NCBI GenBank assembly: GCA_903910445.1
Contig: CAIVZR010000014.1
Coordinates: 1 to 48,431 of the forward strand
DNA length: 48,431 bases
Reading direction: 5' to 3'
Origin: an uncultured Bacteroidota bacterium
GTDB lineage: Bacteria > Bacteroidota > Bacteroidia > UKL13-3
Shown here: piece after piece, positions 1 through 8,700 of the stretch
How the letters are laid out: each line of letters begins with the position of its first letter
Position numbering within the stretch: the first letter of the stretch is position 1
Notes under the pieces: model-generated
Told to the model about the DNA's origin: nothing
What the model saw: only the letters and a program-made list of their open reading frames with translations
Database searches by the model: none
Position numbers and translations under genes: made by a program

Positions 1-522
1 GATTTCTATATGCAGATTTTATGGCATTTCCCGCATGTGGTTAATGGCCCGTTTCGCAAGGAATATGACGGTATTGCATGGAGAAATAATGAGCCCGAAT
101 TTGAAGCCTGGTGCCAGGGTAAAACTGGCTACCCTATCGTTGATGCGGGGATGCGACAACTAAATTCAACAGGCTTTATGCATAATAGGGTCCGAATGAT
201 TACTGCAAGTTTTCTCACCAAGCATTTATTAATCGATTGGAGATGGGGTGAAGCCTATTTCGCAAAAAAATTACTCGACTTCGATTTGAGTGCGAATAAT
301 GGAGGCTGGCAATGGGCTGCAGGTTGTGGCACCGACGCCGCTCCCTATTTTCGAATATTTAGTCCAGCAGCACAAACCGAAAAATTCGACAAATCGCTTT
401 CCTATATCAAACAATGGGTTCCCGAATTGAATACCCCTTCTTACCCTGCTCCTATTGTGAAGCATGAAATAGCTCGCGCACGCTGTTTAAGTGCTTACAA
501 ACAAGCGCTGGCACCTAAATAA
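1..522 (+). CDS. phrB: DNA photolyase, C-terminal part (5' end outside window)
   Basis: The frame is open from base 1, so this is the end of a longer gene. The 173 visible residues are the FAD-binding C-terminal domain of the cryptochrome/photolyase family. They include the conserved stretches [30 protein letters not shown] and [20 protein letters not shown], followed by RIFSP. These are typical of class I CPD photolyases, which use FADH- and blue light to split pyrimidine dimers. The N-terminal antenna domain is not in the window, so the type of second chromophore cannot be seen. The gene converges on array gene 1, and the hairpin at 653-685 lies between them. The family is certain; CPD rather than (6-4) specificity is an inference from the [16 protein letters not shown] motif. 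Confidence 0.93.
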   Translation, partial: DFYMQILWHFPHVVNGPFRKEYDGIAWRNNEPEFEAWCQGKTGYPIVDAGMRQLNSTGFMHNRVRMITASFLTKHLLIDWRWGEAYFAKKLLDFDLSANNGGWQWAAGCGTDAAPYFRIFSPAAQTEKFDKSLSYIKQWVPELNTPSYPAPIVKHEIARARCLSAYKQALAPK

Positions 523-652
523 GCATCCGCTAATCGCCCTCCCATACAAGCGCATTCTTGTGCCAATTTCTGTGCTATTTAAGCAAGAGAATTAGAAACA
601 TGCGCTCAATCAGTATCCCAACTTATTATTCCTGGAAATCAACAATAAAAAA

Positions 653-685
653 GAAACCCCTGATAGTTTAACTACCAGGGGTTTC
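653..685 (-). terminator. Rho-independent terminator after array gene 1 (probably bidirectional)
   Basis: There is a 10 bp perfect stem, GAAACCCCTG at 653-662 against CAGGGGTTTC at 676-685, and a few inner pairs extend it. Read on the minus strand it is followed by TTTTTT (bases 652 down to 647). It lies 21 nt after the stop of array gene 1. On the plus strand it is followed by a T-rich run (CCTATTCTTATTT), so it may also stop transcription of the photolyase gene. Confidence 0.85.
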
Positions 686-706
686 CTATTCTTATTTAAC
701 TATTGA

Positions 707-3700
707 TTAGTTCTTAATGATAGTAAGTTTCTTGCTTACTGTTTCATTTTCAGTAGTAAACTTGATCATATAATTTCCAGCAGCCAAGGTGCTCAAATCG
801 AAATTATAAGTAGCAGTTGAAATTTTATCGTTCGCTAAATCTTTCACTTTGTTACCCAACATATCGTAGATAGCAATGTTCATGTCTTTAGCATCGTTTA
901 ATTTCACTTCTAAGGTAAATGCACCAGTATTTGGATTCGGATATACATTCAATCCTTTTTCAAATTCTGAAGTAGCAATACCACCAATACTTTCTTTTAC
1001 GTTAATGAGACGTCTAACTTCATCAGCAACGTTTCCAGAAGGATCAGTTACGTTGAATGTTAAGTAGTAGATACCAGCTAAATTCACATCTACAAATCCT
1101 CCAACAACTGGAATTAAAGTAGTGTAATAGTTATCAGTTACGGTAGCTCCCGAATCATTGTATACCTGCCAGCGGTAGATATTTTGAACGCTGTATCCAA
1201 TTAATGAAATCACCGGTTTAACACGGTCAACCACTTTGTATACACGAACATACGCTTTAGAAGTATTAGCAGAAGGATCAGTAACAGTATAAGTTACAGG
1301 ATAGCTTCCAAGTACATTCAAGTTCACAGTTCCTGTTTTAGATACTGTTAATTGGCTGTTAGCATAGTAGTTATCACTAATGGTGTATCCTGGTTCAGGA
1401 ACAACAGTTAATGTTTTAACATCAATAAGGAAGGTATCAGTACCTTGTGCAAATGTCAATACTGGTTTCGCAGTATCTTGAACAATCACAGTACGAGTTT
1501 TAGAAATCGCTGAATTGTTATTACAATCTTTAAATATGTAAGTGATTGTATAAGTACCCAATGAGTCAACATTGATAGGACTTCCAATGGCGTTTAAGTT
1601 AGAAGTACAATAGTTATCAGTAACAGTTACCCCTGGATCAACAAATGGTTTTCTGTGTACATCCCATAATAAAGGATTAGCACCATTTACAGTGATTACT
1701 GGTTTAACTGTATCTACGACTTGTACAACTCTTAATTTAGCAAGAGCAGGGTTACCATGAATATCGGTAGCTGAATAGAATAAGCTATAGTTAGCTACCA
1801 CATTAATATTTACAGAACCTAATACAGTCACGGGAGTTACCGGACCAAAGTAATAGTCATTCGCTGTTGCACCTGGATCGGTGAAGCTAGTTCCTACAGC
1901 AACAACCATAGTATCTGTACCATTTAAGGTAATAACTGGTTTAGTTACGTCAGGAGTAACAATCACAACGCGTGTTTTAGTTACTGCTTGGTTACCTGTA
2001 TTATCAACTGCAGTGTAAGTAATAGTATAAGTACCTACTGTTGCAATGGCAGTACCATTGGTGAAACCATTATAAGTAGCAGTGAATGTTTGAGGATTCG
2101 TTACGTTATCAGTTGCAGTTGCTCCTGGATCAGTAAATACGTATCCAACTTCAACATAAACAGTATCTGCACCAGTTAAGGTAATTACTGGTTTAGTAAT
2201 ATCTGGAGTGATATTCACGCGGTAGTCTTCAAATTCACCGAAGAAGTTAGCACCGCAACCTAAGTTAGGTAAGCTTGCAGTATTCACACCTACACGTAAA
2301 CGAGTAGCACCTAAAGTAGCAGTAATTGGAATAGTAATATTGCCAGTAACTGATAAAGTAGTTGAGCTAGCTTCTTGATATAACATTTCACCAGCATCAA
2401 TGAAGTCACCATCACCATTTAAGTCGATCCATACCTTGCGATTGATTGCATTGGTATTGGTTGTACGCTTAATAGTTATTGGATATACACCACCTAATTC
2501 GAAGTTTGATGTAGCTAAATTGGTATAATCAGAATAACCTACAACACCTTGAGAAGTAGTATTATTGATAGCACCGAAAGTAACATTTGAAATACCAATA
2601 TCTGGATTCATTTGATTTACGTTAGGAGTACAATAGTAGAATACTCTCAAATAATTAGTTTTAGTCAAACTGTCAGCTCCGAATGCATTAGCAACTCTTA
2701 ATTTCACAGTATAAGTACCTGTTGCAGTAAATTTAACGCTAACATTTTGAGTTGAATTTGTACCAGTAACTAAGTTATACGTTGCAGGAGTAATTGTCCA
2801 CTGCCAGCTAGTAGGGCCATTTTTAGAAGCATCAATTAATTGGAATACATCAACAGGAGTTCCATTGGTGAAATTCGCAGTAAATAATGGAGTTGGAGCC
2901 ACTGTTGGATCTAATACTTTTACAGTTTTAGAAACAGTAGTTGAACCTTGGCAGCTTGAAATTACGCATTTTACGGTTGTGTTCGTAGCAGTAGCATAGT
3001 TATAAGAAACGCTTGCACCTGATGCATCATAGATACCATCATTATTGAAATCCCAATCGTATGAGTTACCTGTTCCGGTAGCAGTACAGATATATGTATT
3101 GGCAACACCGGTATAAATGGTATCAGGAACATTAAATGATGCAGTTGGAGGCGTAGTTCCTACAATTGGAGTGGTGCTCCATTCTGCTTCGAAACCTTTT
3201 GCTTGGAATGCACCGTCAGTCCAATATTCGATATACATCGCACCGGAGTTAGCAACCAAGGTAGGTGGCAACCAAGCTACGTTATTAACCAAATTCTGGA
3301 TACCTGCTGGCCATCCAATAGCAGTATGTAATGGAGTACCAGTAGCACTTGTTCCATCATATACTTTCAAATAGTCACCACCAGGAGTTTGGAATATTGA
3401 CATATCAAATGATTTGAATTTCAATGATACTTTAGCAGCACAACCTGGCTTAATTAACAAAGTACACTGACCTCCACTTGAAGCGTAGTGACCAGCAGTA
3501 TAGTTACCGTTTTTGCCACCATCATCATATAAGAAACCGGCATCTTCAGTAGTAGTCATGGTGTTACCACCTGAACACATACTTACCGAACGAACGCAAT
3601 TGATATAATAAGTTTTAGTAACAGTATTAGTTCCCAATACGTTGGTAGCAGTTAATGTTACAGTATATTTACCAAATTCTAAGAATTGTACTTGAGGATT

Positions 3701-5686
3701 TTGCTTGCTGCTTGTAGTACCATTAACATAGTTGTATGCAGGATTTCCATTCACATTTGAAGGAGAAATCGACCACGACCATGTTCCAGGACCATAAGTT
3801 GATAAGTCATAGAAAGTAACAATATCTGTTGTAGATACCACATTCTTATCAGAGATGAAATTAGCAGTAGTAGCCGCTGGAGGAGTTACAATTACAATTT
3901 TCTTAGTGATTGAATCTCTTAAAATACCATTACAACCGGTACTTGTTACACGCATTTTAGCGAAATAAGTACCGTTGGTATTGTATTGCCAGTAACCATC
4001 TTTGGTAGTTCCATCATAAGTTCCGTCATTATTATAATCCCAAGCGTAGGTCATGTTTGAACCTACAGATGTATTTAATGATACAACATAACCGCTAGTG
4101 TAGAAGGTATCCACTGCTGAGAAATTAGCGATTGGATTGGGTTGATCTTTTACTTCAATCGTATAATCTTCACCATCTCCGTACCATTTTGTGCTACATG
4201 GGTCAACACGTGGTGCACCATACCAGTCGCTCACTACACGCATACGGTGGTAACCGTTAGATGCCGAGCAAGGTACTTTAATGTATCCAGCTGGACTTGT
4301 AGATGATGGCGTTGGTAAGCTGGTTGTTCCTGCAGCAGCAACATTCGATGCATAGTAAACTTCTTCACTAGGTAAATCAAACTGACCGTTATTATTCCAG
4401 TCAACATAAATACCTACTTGTTCGTTATTACCCGGACCAATTGTTACAAATATTTGAGCAGAGTCGCCCTTGTACATTGTATTAACCAGGTTAGAGTAAT
4501 TGGTTACCTTATCATAGTCGGCAGTGGTATTATTGATCGTACCAAAAGTTACATTGGTTGGACCTATCAAATAAGAACCTGAATAAAGTACTCCCCAATT
4601 ACAATAGCTATAGGTGAAATAACTTTTGATATAACGGCTTCCTGAAGGGTTTTTAATTGTTGGGATACGACCAATGCCATTTACCTTGATTGAGTCGAAG
4701 GTAGCATCTAATACATCACCAACACTCGCATTTGGAGAAACATCATAAACAATCCAGAAATGTGAAGTTCCACCAGCCAAAGTTTGATTAAAACCAGTGA
4801 ATGCAAAATTTCCAGAAGGGTTATTAACTGTTCCTAATAAGGTAGCAGTAGCTGGATTAAATCCACCTGCACTTCCTGTATAATATAATTTAGCTCTTGT
4901 TATGTCAGATGTAGAAGTACATCCAGAAGTACTACCGTAAAAGGCAGTTACTGGAATTGGATTCGCAGTATAAGTAGTATATACCTGAGCATCAATTACC
5001 GCAGCACCTTGCATACCCTGAAATACGGTATCCGTGATTTGCACTGCTGCAGTTGAATCATATACCATTGGTAAGTTACGAGTCACTACGATATTATCAA
5101 GGTACATATCATTTCCAAAAGTTGAATAGAAAATGAATGTAACACGATTTGTTCCAACAGGTAAGCCATATCTCTTGGTTGCCCATTGAGAAGAAGTTGG
5201 GTTAAATGGCCAACCGCTACCTCCTCCAGGTACAGTTGAAAGGGTAACTGCAGGTAATGGATTCGCAGATGAACCTACCAACCCTGATAAGCGCGACCAA
5301 CTTGTACCTGCATTTGAAGATACATAGATAGCCATTGAATCGGCGTATCCAGGATATTCAATATGTGCATGATCAAAGATGATAGTATCTCCAGCAATTG
5401 TAGGAGTTAAAACAGGAGAACGCAATGAATCGATATCACTAAAATAGTTATAGAATCCTACATTCACCGACCCCATACCTGCTGAGGCTGCATAGCCATT
5501 CACAGTTGAAGAACGAGTAGTCATACCACCCGGTGTATACACACTCCATCCAGAAGGCGGAAATGTAGAACTACCAAAGTTTTGAGAAATCTGAGCATTG
5601 GATACCAAACTCAACATCATCATTAGAAGCAGTAAACTTCCCGTAAGAAAGGTTCGACTGCGATTGTGTGTGAAATTTATAGTCAT
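707..5686 (-). CDS. Array gene 1: giant T9SS-exported surface protein without beta-helix (1659 aa)
   Basis: This is the last gene of the array. Order of parts: signal peptide about 1-31 (ends SNAQ); beta-sandwich, lectin/MAM-like N-terminal domain 32-203; a domain about 209-354 resembling the BNR-associated N-terminal domain (HFWIVYDVS, LDATFDSIKV); GEVED domain 361-513 (DGEDYTIEV); PKD domains about 515-600 and 606-698; CUB-like domain 704-837 (FLYDDGGKNGNY, LKVYDG); two more PKD domains about 846-1015; second GEVED 1018-1161 (GEFEDYRVNI); five Ig-like repeats 1162-1565; type A sorting tail 1575-1659 (VYPNPNTGAF to KKLTIIKN). It differs from its five relatives in lacking the CARDB-like and beta-helix modules. 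The frame is intact and it keeps signal and sorting sequences, so I do not call it a pseudogene. No catalytic motif is visible; an adhesive or structural surface role is inferred. Confidence 0.9.
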   Translation of the reverse strand: MTINFTHNRSRTFLTGSLLLLMMMLSLVSNAQISQNFGSSTFPPSGWSVYTPGGMTTRSSTVNGYAASAGMGSVNVGFYNYFSDIDSLRSPVLTPTIAGDTIIFDHAHIEYPGYADSMAIYVSSNAGTSWSRLSGLVGSSANPLPAVTLSTVPGGGSGWPFNPTSSQWATKRYGLPVGTNRVTFIFYSTFGNDMYLDNIVVTRNLPMVYDSTAAVQITDTVFQGMQGAAVIDAQVYTTYTANPIPVTAFYGSTSGCTSTSDITRAKLYYTGSAGGFNPATATLLGTVNNPSGNFAFTGFNQTLAGGTSHFWIVYDVSPNASVGDVLDATFDSIKVNGIGRIPTIKNPSGSRYIKSYFTYSYCNWGVLYSGSYLIGPTNVTFGTINNTTADYDKVTNYSNLVNTMYKGDSAQIFVTIGPGNNEQVGIYVDWNNNGQFDLPSEEVYYASNVAAAGTTSLPTPSSTSPAGYIKVPCSASNGYHRMRVVSDWYGAPRVDPCSTKWYGDGEDYTIEVKDQPNPIANFSAVDTFYTSGYVVSLNTSVGSNMTYAWDYNNDGTYDGTTKDGYWQYNTNGTYFAKMRVTSTGCNGILRDSITKKIVIVTPPAATTANFISDKNVVSTTDIVTFYDLSTYGPGTWSWSISPSNVNGNPAYNYVNGTTSSKQNPQVQFLEFGKYTVTLTATNVLGTNTVTKTYYINCVRSVSMCSGGNTMTTTEDAGFLYDDGGKNGNYTAGHYASSGGQCTLLIKPGCAAKVSLKFKSFDMSIFQTPGGDYLKVYDGTSATGTPLHTAIGWPAGIQNLVNNVAWLPPTLVANSGAMYIEYWTDGAFQAKGFEAEWSTTPIVGTTPPTASFNVPDTIYTGVANTYICTATGTGNSYDWDFNNDGIYDASGASVSYNYATATNTTVKCVISSCQGSTTVSKTVKVLDPTVAPTPLFTANFTNGTPVDVFQLIDASKNGPTSWQWTITPATYNLVTGTNSTQNVSVKFTATGTYTVKLRVANAFGADSLTKTNYLRVFYYCTPNVNQMNPDIGISNVTFGAINNTTSQGVVGYSDYTNLATSNFELGGVYPITIKRTTNTNAINRKVWIDLNGDGDFIDAGEMLYQEASSTTLSVTGNITIPITATLGATRLRVGVNTASLPNLGCGANFFGEFEDYRVNITPDITKPVITLTGADTVYVEVGYVFTDPGATATDNVTNPQTFTATYNGFTNGTAIATVGTYTITYTAVDNTGNQAVTKTRVVIVTPDVTKPVITLNGTDTMVVAVGTSFTDPGATANDYYFGPVTPVTVLGSVNINVVANYSLFYSATDIHGNPALAKLRVVQVVDTVKPVITVNGANPLLWDVHRKPFVDPGVTVTDNYCTSNLNAIGSPINVDSLGTYTITYIFKDCNNNSAISKTRTVIVQDTAKPVLTFAQGTDTFLIDVKTLTVVPEPGYTISDNYYANSQLTVSKTGTVNLNVLGSYPVTYTVTDPSANTSKAYVRVYKVVDRVKPVISLIGYSVQNIYRWQVYNDSGATVTDNYYTTLIPVVGGFVDVNLAGIYYLTFNVTDPSGNVADEVRRLINVKESIGGIATSEFEKGLNVYPNPNTGAFTLEVKLNDAKDMNIAIYDMLGNKVKDLANDKISTATYNFDLSTLAAGNYMIKFTTENETVSKKLTIIKN
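992..2203 (-). repeat. Five Ig-like (DUF5011/HYR-type) repeats of array gene 1
   Basis: Residues 1162-1565 hold five copies of about 80 aa. Each opens with D-x-x-K-P-V-[IL] and has a DxGxxxxDNY-like core and a final G-x-Y-x-[IVL]-x-[YF]-x-x-x-D block. Copy 4 carries the VPEPGY signature and copy 5 the RWxxYxDxG signature seen at the same positions in all six array genes. Confidence 0.85.
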
Positions 5687-5716
5687 ATTGGAATATTTTT
5701 AGCTTTTTTAGTTAAA

Positions 5717-5750
5717 ATTGAATACCTGCAAATTAATGCAGGTATTCAAT
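5717..5750 (-). terminator. Hairpin after array gene 2
   Basis: A 14 bp perfect stem, 5717-5730 against 5737-5750, with a 6 nt loop. It lies 9 nt after the stop codon of array gene 2. On the minus strand it is followed only by TTTAAC and then an A-rich run, so the U-tract is short and the terminator may be leaky. Confidence 0.65.
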
Positions 5751-5759
5751 TTAAGATGA

Positions 5760-8700
5760 TTATTTATTTAATACAAACTTTTTAGTGATGGTATTATTCT
5801 CAGATTTAACAGTTACAAAGTAAATACCTGCTGCTTCGCCTTGCAAATCAACATTGTATTTAGCATTTGAGATCATTGCATTGTCAACTACACGTACAAC
5901 TTGACCTAGGCTATTGTAGATGATAACTTCGCTTTGTTTTTCAGTAGCAAAAGCAATCTCGATAGTAATCATACCGTTGGTAGGATTTGGAGATACACTA
6001 ATTGCACTGTTTGAGTTATTGTTATTAATACCTGTGTACGCCTGGCAATTACCTGAAGTTTCAACCATTACATTGATATAACGAGTAACTGGAACTGCTG
6101 CATTACCTGAACTATCAACTGCTGTGTAAGTAATGGTATAAATACCTGGCAAGTTAATGTCTAAGTTAGAGCTAGTTACAATTTGCAATCCACTGTAGTA
6201 GTTATCAGTTACAATTGCACCTGCATCATTATAGGCTCTCCAACGACAAACATTAATAGAGTTACTTCCATTGATAGTAATCACTGGTTTAGTACGATCT
6301 ACCAATTTGTAGATACGACGTTGTGGAGCTGAGCTATTTCCAGCTGGATCAGTTGCAGTATAAGTTACAGTATAAATTCCAATCTTGTTCAAATCAACAC
6401 TTCCTGATTTAGAAATTGTGATTTGTGATACTGGATAATAATTATCAGTTGCTACATATCCTGGTTCAGGAACTACCGAGTATGCTTTTGCATCCAATAC
6501 TAAAGTATCAGGAGCAGCTGGAGCAGCCAAAACTAATTCAGGAGCAGTATGGTCACGAACGATAATTACACGAACACGTGGAATCGCTGAATTACCAGAA
6601 GCATCCGTTGCAGTAAATGTATAGTAGTAAGTTCCCGGTACATAAGTATTAACACTTCCTGTCCAAGCAGCCACTAGATTCAAGTTATAATTATCAGTAA
6701 CAGTTGCACCAGCATCCGAATAGTTACTTCTTACCTCAACATATACTGTATCAGTATTAGCCGGGAAATTGATAACTGGTTTTTGCGTATCTCTAACAAT
6801 TACGGTGCGAGTTACAGGTTTTGCAACATTACCATTGATATCAGTTGCAGTGTAAGTAACCGTGTAAGAACCTAAGTGCGCTACGTCAACGTTGTTAGTT
6901 GAATTTACAGTAAGTGCAGTTGTGAAATAGAAATCAGTTGCTACTGCTCCTGGATCAACAAAAGTATTGTATACTTCAACAAACATTGGATTCGTACCGT
7001 TTAATGTAATTACCGGTTTAGTAGTATCAGCAGTTACAATAACAGTGCGAGTTAAAGTTGAATGATTGTCTGATAAATCTTCAGCATCAACAGTTACAGT
7101 ATAAGTACCAACAGCAGTTGTTTGCTTAGTAATTGGCATTTGGTATCCAAATCCTGTGATATAACCTAAATAAGTAACGCTATCAGTAACGTTTCCATCA
7201 ACCGCATCCATTGCAACATCACCTGTTTCAACGAAGTTTCTTCCAATCTCAACATACGTTGGATTTGAACCACCTAAAGTTAATACTGGAGCAGTTACGT
7301 CAGGACGAACAATAACGCGGAAATCTTGGAATTCACCATAGATATTCGCTCCACATGGTGTATTGGTTAAGTTATTATAAGCAATACCGATACGTAAACG
7401 AGTAGCTCCAAGAGTAGCCGTTTTAGGAGTGAACAAAGTAGAAGTCCAAGTCATATTACCTGTAACAGTAGATGCAGCCAACTCAGATGTTGAGAAAGTA
7501 CCATCTTGATTCCAGTCAACCCAGATTTTAATACCTGCAGCATTATAGTTAGAAGTACGAGTAATGGTGAAGGTATAAGTAGCACCACGGTCAGTATTAG
7601 TTGAAGCCACTTGTGAGAAGTCACGATAAGCAACAGTTCCAGGTAATGGCGTTGTTACAGTATTGTTGATACTTCCCATTTGGAATTTAGAAATTGTTAA
7701 ATCAGGTAGCAAGTTACCAGCAGTAGGTACACAATATCCTAAGATTTTGAATTGACTTGTAACTGTAGTACTATCACTTCCTGTACAATTGGTTACTACC
7801 AATTTTACATTATAGTTACCTGCGATAACAGCCATTACTTTAGGGCTACGAGATGTGTTTCCTGTTCCACCAACATAATTCACAGCGCCTGGACCAGTAA
7901 TAGTCCATTTCCATGAAATTACACCACCTGTTGAATTGTCAATTAATTGAACAGTATCAACGCTAGTCGCTGTAAATAAGTTAGAAGTAAAGCTAGGAGT
8001 AGGTACTGGAGGAGCAATGATATTTACAAATTTTGCAACGTTTAATATACCTCCGCAACCTGCAATTTTCAATTTAATAGTATCTGGACCTGTTGCACTG
8101 AATGCAAAATATCCGTCCATTCCAGAAAAATCTATGATACCATCATTATCGAAATCCCAATCGTAAGTATAACTAGGGTCTCTGAATGATGATGAGTAAT
8201 AGTTGTAAATACCAGAAGCACAGAAGTATGCATTGCTAGATCCAACAATAGTTCCTGTTGGAGGTGCAAAGGTTCCGTTAGTAATGAACCAATTGGCTTT
8301 AATACCTGTTCCATTATTTGAAGTAGCATCGGTTACTTCACGTACAGTCATTTTACCTTTAACACCAATGGTTACTGGTAAAGTATATGTTGCACTTGCA
8401 ACGAAAGAAGCTCTTACTGTTTTACCAGGGAAATAATCTCCTTCGTAGATTTCAAAACGATCTACAGTTCCAGTTCCAAAAGAAGCTGAAGTAACTTTTA
8501 AGAAAGTTGAATCGGCACAAGCATCAATTACATAAGTACAATTTTCATTGTTACCATATCCACCATTAGGACCACCTGAACTGTATAAGTTACCTACAGC
8601 AACATTCGTGTTGAAAGGAAAAATACACATTGACGAGGCAGCTTGCACAACGATATAGTTTGTTTTGCAACGGTTATTACCACCACCAGCAACGTTAGAT

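Noticed and set aside
3117..3374. Open frames on the plus strand inside the giant minus-strand genes (for example 3117-3374, 25547-25762, 31317-31535)
   Set aside because: They recur at the same domain positions (antisense to the CUB region), have no start signals or recognisable protein features, and are by-products of the skewed codon use of the true genes.
707..5686. Array gene 1 as a decayed copy (pseudogene)
   Set aside because: The frame is fully open, with signal peptide, complete scaffold and sorting tail.
5717..5750. Hairpin after array gene 2 as an operator for gene 1
   Set aside because: Its position right after a stop codon matches the other five hairpins, so a terminator is the simpler reading.
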